Source of the DNA: Diplosphaera chodatii
Taxonomy: Eukaryota; Chlorophyta; Trebouxiophyceae; Prasiolales; Stichococcaceae
Reading direction: 5' to 3'
Length of the DNA stretch: 64,000 nt
NCBI GenBank assembly: GCA_032358165.1
Contig: JAALGY010000019.1
Span: 1,302,001-1,366,000, forward strand
Positions 23,604 to 34,186 of the stretch are shown piece by piece (position 1 is the first letter of the stretch; each line of letters begins with the position of its first letter). The notes below the pieces were generated by a model. That model searched no databases, had not been told where the DNA came from, and saw nothing but the letters and a program-made list of their open reading frames with translations. The translations under genes were made by a program, and so were the position numbers.

Positions 23604-24475
23604 TTACCCTGCCGCCAGTGCCTCGGGCGGATGCAGCGACAGGCCCGGATCGTCACCACCGGACCTCGCCACCGCTGCTGCCTGTGGGTCGTCCTGCAGC
23701 TGTGGCTGCTCGGCTGCCTCGTTAACTGATACTTGCGCTGCACCTCCGTCTGCAAGGCCGTTGCTGTCGTTACCAGGCGGCGGCTGCGACGGCGCTGACT
23801 GCTGCTGCATGGCCTCTCGCCGGTGTGGGACGTCTGCAAGCAACGATTAAGGTAAAAAGGCTGCCTGTTCAGGCAAATGTGGTCGGCGCAACGCCTTTGA
23901 TGGCAGGTCTGCTTCAAAATGACCATGTGGCTGCCAACCGTGATACCCCGCACAACACGTCCACCTGCACCTGTGAACGTGCTCATGGGTTTGGATGCTC
24001 ACAGTTCCTATTTCACATGGCTTGGGTGCTGTGGTGAATGAGCTTCTCACCAGGTTGCTGCATTGCACTTGGATTGCGCTCAGCTTCAAGTGCAGCTTGC
24101 AGCGCAATCTGCTGCTCCGCGGCAGGCAACAGCAATGCCAGCTCCTCTAATACAGCGTCCGCCTCGCCGCCCGCCCCGCAGAGGCTCCGGAAGCGGGTCA
24201 GGAACTGCTCCGCTCCAAGCTCGCCCTTCCTGCGACAGTACCTCGCGTGCTGCATTGGATTCATGTCCTTTGAACATAGAACATAGAAGACGGAGCGGTG
24301 ATGACATCTTGTCAGCAAGCCTGGCGCAGGTGCATGTGCACCTGAAGGCGCCTGCACTCTGCTTCACTTGCTTCACAGCGGCTGCGTCACCAGCCAGCAG
24401 ATCCTCGATGCTCCGTGCAAGCTGCACGTTGCGCTGCTTCCAGCTGGGGAATGCGTCACTGTTTGCCGCAAATGC
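23604..24475 (-). CDS. ZNF598/Hel2-like C-terminal domain protein (5' part not found)
   Basis: Three exons seen. The first starts at an AG acceptor at 24475 (DAFPSWKQRNVQLARSIEDL). The second has NPMQHARYCRRKGELGAEQF, then FRSLCGAGGEADAVLEELAL and LLPAAEQQIALQAALEAERN. The last (about 23840-23604) is Gln/Pro/Ser-rich and ends LHPPEALAAG. The junction between exons two and three is in phase through a split Asp codon. The middle part matches the C-terminal helical module of the ribosome-collision E3 ligase ZNF598/Hel2, which follows its RING and C2H2 fingers. Only about 630 bases separate this exon from the upstream RTF1 stop, and I see no RING there. The gene is therefore truncated, unusually short, or a domain-only paralogue. 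The frame could also be spliced onward toward the cryptochrome gene, but that gene has its own start at 23513. Confidence 0.5.
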
Positions 24476-25106
24476 CTGCACTCAACAGCACAGCATGCCT
24501 CGGCGAACCACAAGCACGGCCACCATTGCGCGACTGGCGCTCATAGCTTTGAGCATTAGGATATGACCCTGTAGACGTTGTTGTAATGGAATAGAGGGAG
24601 TCATCGCAGATTTGGACTTGCTGCACATGCATGCCGCACAGGCACACGTCAAGTGGGCGATCACCTGGAAAGCGCGCCGCTGTGATGCTAGCCGAGGCCT
24701 TTGAATCAACAGACTTAGCGGCTGACTGCCTATTCTTGAACTACATCGCGAAAAAATGCACACGCGCACTGCTGCAGATGTGCTGCGCAGCGCAAGCGAT
24801 GTCAGCATGAGCAGAGGCACAATTGTGAGGAGAGTCCCAAGGCGCCAAGCTTACTGCAGATCAGGCTGTCACGTAACACGTGCAATGACGATAGTGATAC
24901 ATATTTTTCCGTTCGATAACGACATGACGTCGGTGATGTTCGAAGTCAGCTTCCACCCTGCTGCCCCTGTCGTGATCAGCTGACCAGTTCGACATTATCG
25001 CTTTGTCAGGCTACGGAATGTTGTAGGTGTTCCCGGAACCTCACAGCCAGCTCGAAGGTAGACGTACAGTGCAGCCAGTGATCACCGACAGCTGACGCTG
25101 CTGGGC
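24476..25106. other. Gap upstream of the ZNF598-like exons
   Basis: Should contain the RTF1 3' UTR and any 5' exon(s) of the ZNF598-like gene. A minus-strand frame (24456-24647, VCLCGMHVQQVQICDD) could be coding but has no zinc-finger spacing. No RING finger was found. Confidence 0.4.
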
Positions 25107-28100
25107 TTAGTCTTGAGCAATGCGCTGCAGCTTTTTATACTCAGCCAGCGACAACACACGCCGGCGGGCTATATCAGGCGGGATGGCATGCACGCTGAGA
25201 GATGCCCGCCAGTCAGGCCCAAGGAGCTTTGCCGCCAGCAGCGGCGCCCGGGGCAGTGACAGGACACTCAAGTCAATGTCCAGCGCCACGAGCCCCGTCT
25301 CCTCGTCCTGCAGAATGTGACAGTAGGCTTGCCGCGATTGCCATGCCTCACATTGAAGCATAGGATAGTGAGCAGACTCGACGGACCACACAGCAATCAA
25401 ACTGGAACAGCTACCCGCGATCGAGCCACATCCTGAGCGTCCGCTGTGGACCCATCATGCTTCAGTGCCGCAAGCGGGTGATGGGGATATGTACCTTGTG
25501 AGCTGTTGCCGCAGGAGTTTCAGGCTCCTGATCAGCTGCATCCAGGACGGCCGCTGCAATGCCGTCAGGCGCATCCGTGCTGCCGACTGCTGCATCACCA
25601 TCTGCGTGTGTCACAATGACCGTCCATCAGACTTCCTCGATGTATTCCAGAGAAGCTGAGGGCTGACAGATGTACTGCACCACCAGCCAGGCAGCTTACA
25701 ATCAGGGAAGATGACCCCTCTTCAGCAGCACCTGCATCCTTCTGCCGAGTTGACCAATAGTTGCGGGACACTGTTTTGCGGCGCGCAAAGGGATCCGCCC
25801 CATCGGCATCCAATCGGCCGCCCTCCGGCATGGCCGCGACGTCTTTGAAGGCATTCTGGAAGTTGGCGCCCTGCAGCCACAGTGGATCCATTTGCATCGA
25901 GGTGGCACACTGGCACACTGTCTCTGCAACGGTCGTCCCAGCTGAAGCAGGTGACACACCAACCGGCAGGCTCGAGGACGAAGCTCACTTTGTTGCGGAC
26001 ATTGACGGCTGCCATGCTGTTGCGGCCGGCGCGCTCCGCATCAAGTTTGGCTCGCGCCTCCAGCACCGCCACCACCTCCTGGAGCCTGCACAGCATGACA
26101 GACAGCATCAGAAAATGTCGTGCAGAAGGTTGTGGGCGTAACCTCTGCTGGCGCCTTGATTGATGGTTGCTACGAACAAACAGGCCCACTTGGATGCAAG
26201 TGGTCGGGCCAAATGCCCGACTGCAAAGGGTAGAACCAGCGGCCAGGGCTGTCCTCTGTCTGGTGGTGGGAAGGAGGCGTCACAGGCGAAGCGACACCTG
26301 GCGGCCTCCTCCAGGTCGCCCTGCTCCTTGGCATAGTTCATCTGCTGCGCCAGGCGGGCGCGCTCGGCGGCAGTGTTACGGCCGCCCCGCTGCCGCTTCT
26401 CCTCCACCATGCGCTGCACATCCTCCGCCGTGAACTTGTACCTGCACACGTTGATAGCAGCATCTGCCGAATGAGCTGACTGTGTGCCAATGCGTCAGCA
26501 CATCATCCTGCTGTGCTGCTGCCTTTCCTTCCTGTTCGTCCACGCTGAGCTGGCGATTCCGCACAGAGATTGACATCACAGAAGGGGTGCAGCAATGCTG
26601 TCAGTATTGTGCACACGGTCGAGCTCTCAGAGGCTCTCGAGGCTGCATGCGCACGCTTCGGCGTCAATGAGCCTCTGGCGCATGGCGGCGACGTCCTCAT
26701 TTGTGAGCTGCGGGTGGTTTGCCCTCTCCTCCTCCTGCCTGAGGCTCTCCCACTCGGCCTCCTGCCAGGATCAGGAGAGCAAACCAGTAGCTTCATCACA
26801 TCCTGCCATCCTTGTTCCCTGGGCTTGCATGCTGTGAGCAGCCAGCCATGCAGTCACACGGGAAAGTCAGCACGTGCATACTACTTCCAATTGCGGCACA
26901 ACGAGTGGCAGACAGGTGCTTTTGTGCAGTAAGCGCACCGATGGCCCCGTGTTGGACACGAGGGCGAAGGGCATGAGGCGGGTGGAGTCGCCCCGCCGCA
27001 CATTGAGCCACTTGTTGGTGCGCTGCCCCTTCTTCCTGCCAAACTGGTATGGGTTCTCCCACCGCCGACCAGACGCGTCCCTGCGCACCAAGCAGGCACA
27101 TGTCCAGTTTCACGGGCTGCTGGCATGCAGGAGGGCATCAACACTCAAAACGCTGGGAACGGAATGATGGCATGGTCAGGAGCAGGCAGGCGGTGGGTAC
27201 CTCACGCGCGGCGCGACATGCGTTTGGACTTCGACCACCTGATCAGCAAGACCAGGGTGAGATGCGGGGATGTGGCAACGTCTCTATGTGGACATAAAGC
27301 AGTCGATGGCACTATATGCTACGGTCACTTCTGGCGTCATGCCACCACCTGGTGTGCTTTGGCCAGCAACCCCACCTGAGCAAGCATGTAAACCTTGCTG
27401 TTGGTGCCGCTGCTGCTGGTGCGCTCGCCCAGAGACAGCCGCACCAGGCAGCCCGGCAGCACACGCTCCAGGAAGGGCTTGTCCACCCAGTCCTCCAGCC
27501 GGTGCCGCCGCACGGTGACGCCCGGAATATCCTCGTATGCGGCCTCCTCCAGTGCATCCTCCTGAATGCCACATCGGGAGACTTGTTACGATTGGCTTCC
27601 GACTAGTAGCTGCAGACTGCTCACATATGGCAGGCGCTGTAGCTGGCAATCGCTTGCAGACGTTTGCAATTTGCCAGCAAACGAACGACGCGCCTGGGAT
27701 GGATTTACAGCGCATACAACGCGCCAACGATACATCCATTGCCAAGGTGCAGGGTTATAAAGCTCACATCGTCGTGGTCCCGCTGTCGCTCGTCCGCCTC
27801 GGCCTCATCCTCATCTGACTCGGCAAGGCCGGGGCTGCGCTCCAGGGCCGCCGCGGCGTCCTCATCACTGGCTGATGCTGAAGGCACGGCCCCTGCAATG
27901 TCCGCAGAAGCAACTTGGCCTGCAGGCCATCGCAAAAAGGAAAGCCCCTGCAATGTGCATCCAGGATCTGAACGAAGGCAGCCAGCACATGGTCCAGCAT
28001 GTACCTGCACCCCCGTGGCGGCGGCCAGCGGCGCCCTCATCGCCGCTGACATCTGGCGACTCACCCTCCCAGTCCTGGTCCTGTCGCACCCTGCAACACA

Positions 28101-29380
28101 GCATCGGCGTCAGCAGGTCTGCTGCATCCAGGCAACAAGGGCAAGCTAGCATGCAGGAGTTGGCAGATGAACATGCATACGCTTGACATGGCCGGATTGC
28201 ACCGCTGTGACGAGCACAACCGCACCTTCGGGGCTGGGCTTTGCGCGCACGGGCCGCCTTGAGCTGATCCATGGCAGACGCCTTTGCCACATTGTCTGGC
28301 TTCTTGGCTCGCGTCGACGCCCGAGGCGCTGGCCGAGCCTGCAGCTTGTCAGCACCGGCGCTGTCAGCTGCTTGCCACCCAGGGCGCACGCACAGGTGCT
28401 GAGCTGGTCCACACAAGGCCCAGGTGCAGGGGCGAAAGACATGATAGCAGCAGTCCAGCTGAACCGCCATTTCAAACACTGTAGAAGCCGAACAGGCCTG
28501 ACTGAGATGTGCATCACGCCTTGCTCTCGACTGCAGCCATACAATACAGCTTGCACAGGCAAGAGCCAGTCTGACCTTGCGAGTGGGCTCTCGTTGGCTG
28601 CGCTCCATTTGCCGCTGCTTCTGCAGCAGCTGCCGCCGCTGCATGAGGTCATCGCGCCGCTCCGCACGCTCCGCCAGCTCCATCTCACGTTCCAACTCGT
28701 TCATCGCCCCCAGCCGTGCCCTGCAGTGTGTGAAGGCCGATCAGCACCTGCTGGATTGTCAAAACCGCAGTCGTTGTGCCAGCATGGCTTGAAGCTGCAC
28801 GACTGCGGGCCTGCACTGGTGGCTGGCTGTGACAGCATGATCCACCGACCGTGCTATGCAGCAACGCTGCTCCACGAGTGTGCACCTGTCATCGTCATCG
28901 CCCATCAGGTCGCTGCCGTATCCGTCGTCGAAGGCGTCGAGGTCATCCTCCACCTCGCCCTCCTCGTTCTCGGACGCTGCCGCCACCGCCCGCCGCTTTT
29001 TTGCTGCAGGCCCAACGCCACCTCGCCGGGCGGCGCCGTCCCAGTCATCTCCAGAGTCGTCCAGCGCCTGTGCGCAATGCAGGCCAAGGTGGCAGGCATG
29101 CACAAAGTCCTCAACCAGGGTTGTGACACAGGCGGCAGCTGCACCTGTGATGTGCAATGTGCCCTCACATGCCCGTCGGTCTGAAGTACTGCACGCTGCA
29201 CATCGTGGCTTCTTCTGAGCAGACCTTATGCCAGTTGCACATTGGCACTGGAGAGTTCACCTCTTCAGACGGTGAATCCTCTGACACTGACGCCCCAGCA
29301 CGGCTGCGCTTGCCGCCAGCAGCACGGCCTCCAGCGACTTGCAGTAACTCCTTATTGAGATCATCGTCGTCGCTGCTCAT
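25107..29380 (-). CDS. RTF1: RTF1, Paf1-complex subunit with Plus3 domain
   Basis: Transcription-elongation factor of the Paf1 complex. It links RNA polymerase II and Spt5 to histone H2B ubiquitination and H3K4 methylation. It starts MSSDDDDLNKELLQVAGG at 29380, a typical RTF1 opening. Acidic and basic exons follow: DDSGDDWDGAARRGGVGPAA, EVEDDLDAFDDGYGSDLMGD, then a charged coil (NELEREMELAERAERRDDLM) and QDQDWEGESPDVSGDEGA. The Plus3 domain is encoded about 27.55-26.9 kb (GVTVRRHRLEDWVDKPFLER, VLPGCLVRLSLGERTSSSGT, NPYQFGRKKGQRTNKWLNVR). A helical region (YKFTAEDVQRMVEEKRQRGG, NYAKEQGDLEEAARC) and DADGADPFARRKTVSRNYW follow. The final exon has ALDIDLSVLSLP and ends LSLAEYKKLQRIAQD, like the SLNLEDYKRRRGLI end of animal RTF1. 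Order and length fit a complete gene; some exon ends are approximate. Confidence 0.9.
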
Positions 29381-30105
29381 GCTGATCTGCTTGACCGACC
29401 AGCAGTGCCGCAGCGGTACTACTGGTTGCGCCTGCCGCACACTGTCAACAAGCCTCCTCCACAGCTGCTCACTGAATTTAGCCTGTGGGGCTGATAAGTA
29501 GAGTGCAGGTCAGGATGGAGCTATGCATGAACGTGGAATCCAATCAGAACACATGCACAAATCACCCTCGATTGCCCCTGCCAGCGTGCTGCGAATCGTT
29601 AGCAACGTGTGAAAGTGCACGATGACAGTAACAAACGCCGCAATTGAAGGATGGCACGCTTGGAGCCAATACCAAATCACAACTCGTTTTCTGGTGCAAC
29701 TTCGTTAGCACCCTGGACCCTGCTGCATCAGGTTCCGTTCCGACACTGGGCAGCGCGCACCAGAATTTGCGCAGAGATAGGTTCGCTGACAGCCTTCCGT
29801 CGAGTTCGTCATGGCATATTATGTCACGCAAGGTGCGCGCTGCGCCTCACGCTGGACTTCGACGATTTGCTAGATGGGCGACCACCACCCCGATAGCATA
29901 AATACAGAGCAGAGCTGCGCCGTTGCCCTGTTGGATGCATGTGCGGCATTCTGATTGCGCGTCATACTCTGTACGTGTGACCCTCTGGTGATATGTTTGC
30001 GCAGGGTGCCGTTACGCTTGTACCGATCCGTGCATAGGTGAGCTGCTCGGAAGGCTGTGCTGGCCTGCTGCAAAGTTTATGTCGAAGCGCTGTAAGTAAA
30101 CCACA
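29381..30105. promoter_or_regulatory. Divergent intergenic region: RTF1 / four-TM gene
   Basis: Head-to-head spacer of about 0.7 kb containing both promoters and possibly the unlocated first exon of the plus-strand gene. Open stretches at 29562-29901 overlap on both strands and show no domain. Confidence 0.4.
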
Positions 30106-31897
30106 TGTCTTCTGTACATGTGCAGCGTGCGGGAGGGGCTGCGCAAGCTGCTGTCGTGCATTCGATGCATCATGCGGCGCCGTCAGCAACTTTGTGTGCC
30201 CACGCGACAGGTGCAGTTGCTGTGCTTTGTGGCAACAAAGTCCACAGCACACATGGGATGAATTGTCAGCCCACAAGGCTGACGTCTGCACAGTCGCCGT
30301 GCAACGGCCGCTCCTTCTGGCCTTGACCTAATGTTGGGTGATTTGCCCTGATGCAGAGCATCGCCTGTGTTTCTGCTGTATACCATCGGGATGAACGTGG
30401 TCCCAGGCGCTTTTGCAGTCGCGGCGGCTGCAACACACTGGCGCAATGATTGTGACAAGAATCTGACTCTGTGGCTCATGGTCACCGCTGTCGTGTTCAA
30501 TCTCTTCATGATTGGTGCGCGCTCCCAGCATCATTATGTGTGAACAGTCAGATGTCTGCTATTCGCTCGAGATGAGAATAAATGTTTTGCTCCGCTCCAA
30601 ACATGTTTGCTTTGACACTGCAGCATTTGCCTGCCGTATACACACGCAGTACAATCAGCCAGGTAGCCTTGGGCAAGGGCGGCGGCCAAGGGACACCATT
30701 GACAGGTGACTGCAGATGCCCTTGTGGTTTACATGTCTGAGGAGGGAGTGCTTGCATGCAATATTTTTGGTGTCGTGTATGGTTGGCAAGGGTGTTGCGC
30801 TCTGCTGGCATGGTCCGCACAGCTTCTTGAAGCTGCCGCCTGATGCAGGTGTCTGCACATCTTCTGGTGGGAGCCACTGGTGGCGGCATACTTTGTGCTG
30901 GCCCCTGCTGCGCTGGCATGGAGTATCATGGGACTCACCTGGGCTGCCAAGTCGGCAGATGCCCGGCATATGGGCGAGTCCCTACACTGTGTGAGTGCTC
31001 GCAGGGATACTTGCATCAAGATGTTGCCTGAGGCAGAAAGGCTTGCTAAAGGACCCTACATCTGCTTGCTTAAGAATACAAGTCGTATTGCTGCGGTCAC
31101 CCTGATGCCGATGTGCACTCCTGGTTGGTGCTGCAGTCCCGGGCGCTTATACACATGACACGGGTGTCAGCCATCATCATGATCATATACCTGGCACTAT
31201 CGATGGCGGTTGGCTTCCTCAGCTGCTGCTGCTCCTGTATGGCTGGCGCACTTACAACCGGTGACGAAGAGAACGTGCGGTATGCTGCCTATCAGCAGGT
31301 GAGCCTTTACTGCTGCATGCGGCGTATGAACACTTCTGAATGTGCCTGGTTCCAAAGCAGAGCTGTATGGCTAGAATGCTGTGCATATGTCAGCCTCGGG
31401 CTCTGTGCTGAGAGTCTTTGTGAATTGTTGGGTTTGCAGGACGGCACGCCACCAACACTGCCACAAAGCAGCACCGGGCCGGGCGCTGCCGTCATTGGCA
31501 GCCTGTTCCACCCGCAGCAGCAGCTCAGGTGCGCCACTCGCACTTGGTAAGGCTGGGTGGACTACCCTCGGGGGCCTTGACATGACGAAAGCTGTTGTTC
31601 CAGGATCAAATACTTAAGTTCCATCGTACCTTTTTGTTGTCGTTGGTACCAGCTGTCCATTATTCATCTCCCTGCAGATGGGGTGCACAGCCATCTGCGC
31701 CAGAGTATGAGCCGCTTCCCGGCGGCAATGGCGGTGGCGATCGCCATGCCCAGCAGGGGCACCTGTTTGACACACAGCCGCCACCCTCGGGTGCCCAGCA
31801 GCAGCCGGATGATGCGCCGAGCGCACCAGCCATGGAGCGCCATGGCTTGCCGCCGCTCGTGCCAAAGCTCAATCTGCCCACCCGCAAGGAGCCGTAG
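30106..31897 (+). CDS. Four-TM membrane protein, TMEM272-like topology
   Basis: At least six exons. A basic, Cys-containing N-terminal exon (VREGLRKLLSCIRCIMRRRQ, about 30126-30209) is followed by two helices, FLLYTIGMNVVPGAFAVAAA and NLTLWLMVTAVVFNLFMI (about 30368-30510), separated by a short loop with NDCDKN. The third helix lies in an exon around 30855-30980 (EPLVAAYFVLAPAALAWSIM), followed by a Cys-containing loop. An exon from about 31086 (SYCCGHPDADVHSWLVLQSR) carries the fourth helix (TRVSAIIMIIYLALSMAV). The C-terminal tail is Pro/Gln/Gly-rich and ends LPTRKEP at 31897. The pattern of paired helices with a Cys after the first helix and a YC..HPD loop after the third recalls the poorly known TMEM272 family. 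That is a topology match, not proof. The start codon is not resolved. Confidence 0.6.
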
Positions 31898-32326
31898 AAG
31901 GAGCCGTGGAGTCAACCAATAATGCTCAGCTCAGGGGCGGTGTTGCAACACCATCTGCAAACATCCAGAAGCTTTGTGCAGCATTGTGGTGCACCTGTAG
32001 GAAATAGAAGGCGAGATCGGCATATCTCAGCTTCATTTCTGTCTGCTGACAGCGACATCGTGTTCCGCACTTCCTTGCAGCTGCCTGACAGAAGCTTGCA
32101 CATACTTCAGCGTGGCTACGCTTGGCTGTCTGCCGCAGTCAAACGGAACGGACTGCAGGAAGGACCGAGCCCGACTATCTTACAAGAGGCAGTGGACAGT
32201 GAAATTGGATGTGTCGACTGCACTACTGCTGCTTGAACCTGAGCCCTGTATCCTGTCACCAGTCGGCAGCTAATGTACATGGGAGCACCTGGGCCAGCTG
32301 AACTCCTACACTCTATCACACACCCT
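31898..32326. other. Convergent 3' spacer
   Basis: Between the 3' ends of the four-TM gene and cornichon. A plus-strand open frame (31922-32236) appears non-coding. It contains the candidate cornichon poly(A) signal at 32180-32184. Confidence 0.5.
32180..32184 (-). promoter_or_regulatory. Candidate TGTAA polyadenylation signal (cornichon)
   Basis: TGTAA on the minus strand, about 145 nt after the cornichon stop. Confidence 0.45.
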
Positions 32327-33416
32327 TCACATCTCTGCAGCGGCTTGCTTCATGAGCTTCGCTGCATGCACCCGCCCCTCTGGAGTCAGCAATGTGTGCA
32401 CTGCCGTCTCCACCAGCCTGCTCATTTCAAGCAACAGTGGAGCTTTTCAGCGTAGGACTTGAATCACGTTGAGCTCGGAAATGCTTTGACAACCCACCCT
32501 GCAGCTCGCAACAACAGCAAGATGGCTGGCAGTCATCCGTGCAAAACTAGCAAGACTGATTGATGCCGCACGCACTTGTAGATGACGACCACGAAGATGG
32601 ACACGTACAACCCCAGTTTGATCATGCGCATCTTCTTCTCACGTCCTAGTTCTCTGAAGACCTCTGCAGTAACAAGTGTGCAAGCTCATGTTGCAATTGG
32701 ATAGTGCTGGAAGCATGGAAGCATGGAAGCAAGGCACAGCAAACTCTCATTCGGTCATGGTTATCGCCTCCGAATACAGAGCAAAAGGAAGATGGACAGA
32801 GGGCTGAGTGCAGCACCTGTCACATCCACGCGGTGTTGCTGCAGAAACACCAGACGCACATTGAACGCGAGCACAACAAGCTGCAGGCCGCCAACCAGCC
32901 ACCGGCCGCTGAACACCATCAGCGCCGTCAGCAGTGCTTGCAGCCCGAACTCTGGGTACTGCAGCAGCACAACAGTTTATCTGCATATGTGGATCTGCCA
33001 AGATTGATCAGCATCAGAAATTCAATACAGGTATGTAACATCATGGGTACGCACCACCCAGGCGTTGATGCTGTTGGTAGCATCGTGGGGGTTGATGAAA
33101 TCGTTTTCTAGATCTGAGAGTTTGATCAGCTGCAGCGTTGAGAATCAAAGTTTGAGTTGCAACACTGCGGGGCCGCAGCTGATTTGTAACTGGCACCAAG
33201 TCCGGCACAGGTGCCCAGAGTGGTTCTGTCTGCTGGTCCCCCGGCTGCAGGTGCCCGATCGGTCGAGTTATGCAGCAGAGTCTGCCACTGCGAACTCTGA
33301 CACCTAAGATACAGATATATATATCATCCTGGCACACTCACCGTGAACATGCAAATGCCCATGAGCGCTGCCTGCAGGATGAACCCTATAAAGTATAACA
33401 GCAGCAGCCATGACAT
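32327..33416 (-). CDS. CNIH: Cornichon-family ER cargo receptor
   Basis: Cornichon proteins are small multi-helix ER proteins that load membrane cargo into COPII vesicles. Exon 1 starts at 33416 with one hydrophobic helix (MSWLLLLYFIGFILQAALMG). Exon 2 (about 33060-33125) gives KLSDLENDFINPHDATNSIN, the diagnostic loop (LSDLExDFINP). Exon 3 (about 32815-32970) has YPEFGLQALLTALMVFSGRW and VLAFNVRLVFLQQHRVDVT. Exon 4 (about 32580-32665) has EVFRELGREKKMRMIKLGLY followed by the last helix, VSIFVVVIYK. Exon 5 ends HAAKLMKQAAAEM at the TGA (32327-32329). The domain order and total size (about 150 residues) match the plant/algal form. An acidic C-terminal motif, used by some members for Sec24 binding, is not obvious. 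Confidence 0.9.
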
Positions 33417-34186
33417 GCTGAGCTGATATCACGCCGATCGCAGGCCTACTGTCTGCGTCTCTGCAGGTGTGTCAACAGCGCTCATCAATGGTGCCACTAG
33501 GAGTCAGTTCTGTCGCACGCGGGCGGTATACAAACAGGATGTGAGATTTAAAGCATACTGGAAAGTTATTGCACGATGCTTCGCATCACATATTCTGCCA
33601 ATGCGCTTCGAATGCGGAGTTGCGTGCGCAGAGTAGGTTTGCTTCTGAGACAGTGACTCGGCCTGCCGCTGCTGCACCCTGGTCCATTTGCTCCCGGTCA
33701 GTTCTCCCCTTCCAGGTAGTTGGCAAACCTACATGCCTTTCAGACACAGCACAGGTGCACAGCAGCGCCCTTGTCGCGTGCCGTTGGGCAGCGCCAGAAC
33801 TCCCTGCACCACTCGTGATCGATGTGGTTGCCTGACCGCCTGTTGCGGTCTGACTCCGCAGCGGCCGGCTTCGGCATGCCACCTCAACATTAACTCGCTT
33901 TGGTACGTCCACGACGACAACAGCCGGCGTGATTATGCAGGGCTCTTTGACGGCACGACACAGATAGGCGTTCGTTGCGTACCCACTGCCGCATCTCTAG
34001 AGTTTGCCCCATTGCGGCAAATTTGAGTGATGTCGGAGTGTCTGGTGAACAAAAGAAATTTGCAGCGATCCAGCAGGGCGTGAGACTGCACCAGCGCTCC
34101 TGCAACATGACGCTGTGGAGACAATCCTCTCCTGCTGCGCCCCTTTCTGAGTGCGTGATTGAGGTCAACCTTCAAGTTTCAAATCT
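33417..34186. promoter_or_regulatory. Divergent intergenic region: cornichon / giant coiled-coil gene
   Basis: Head-to-head spacer of about 0.8 kb. Plus-strand frame 33688-34026 and its antisense show no domain. The true first exon of the coiled-coil gene may lie here. Confidence 0.4.

Noticed and set aside
23604..23843. Exon joining the ZNF598-like region to the cryptochrome as one fusion gene
   Set aside because: The cryptochrome has a good start of its own ([10 protein letters not shown] at 23513) leading in phase into [10 protein letters not shown], and the ZNF598-like frame ends at a stop at 23604.
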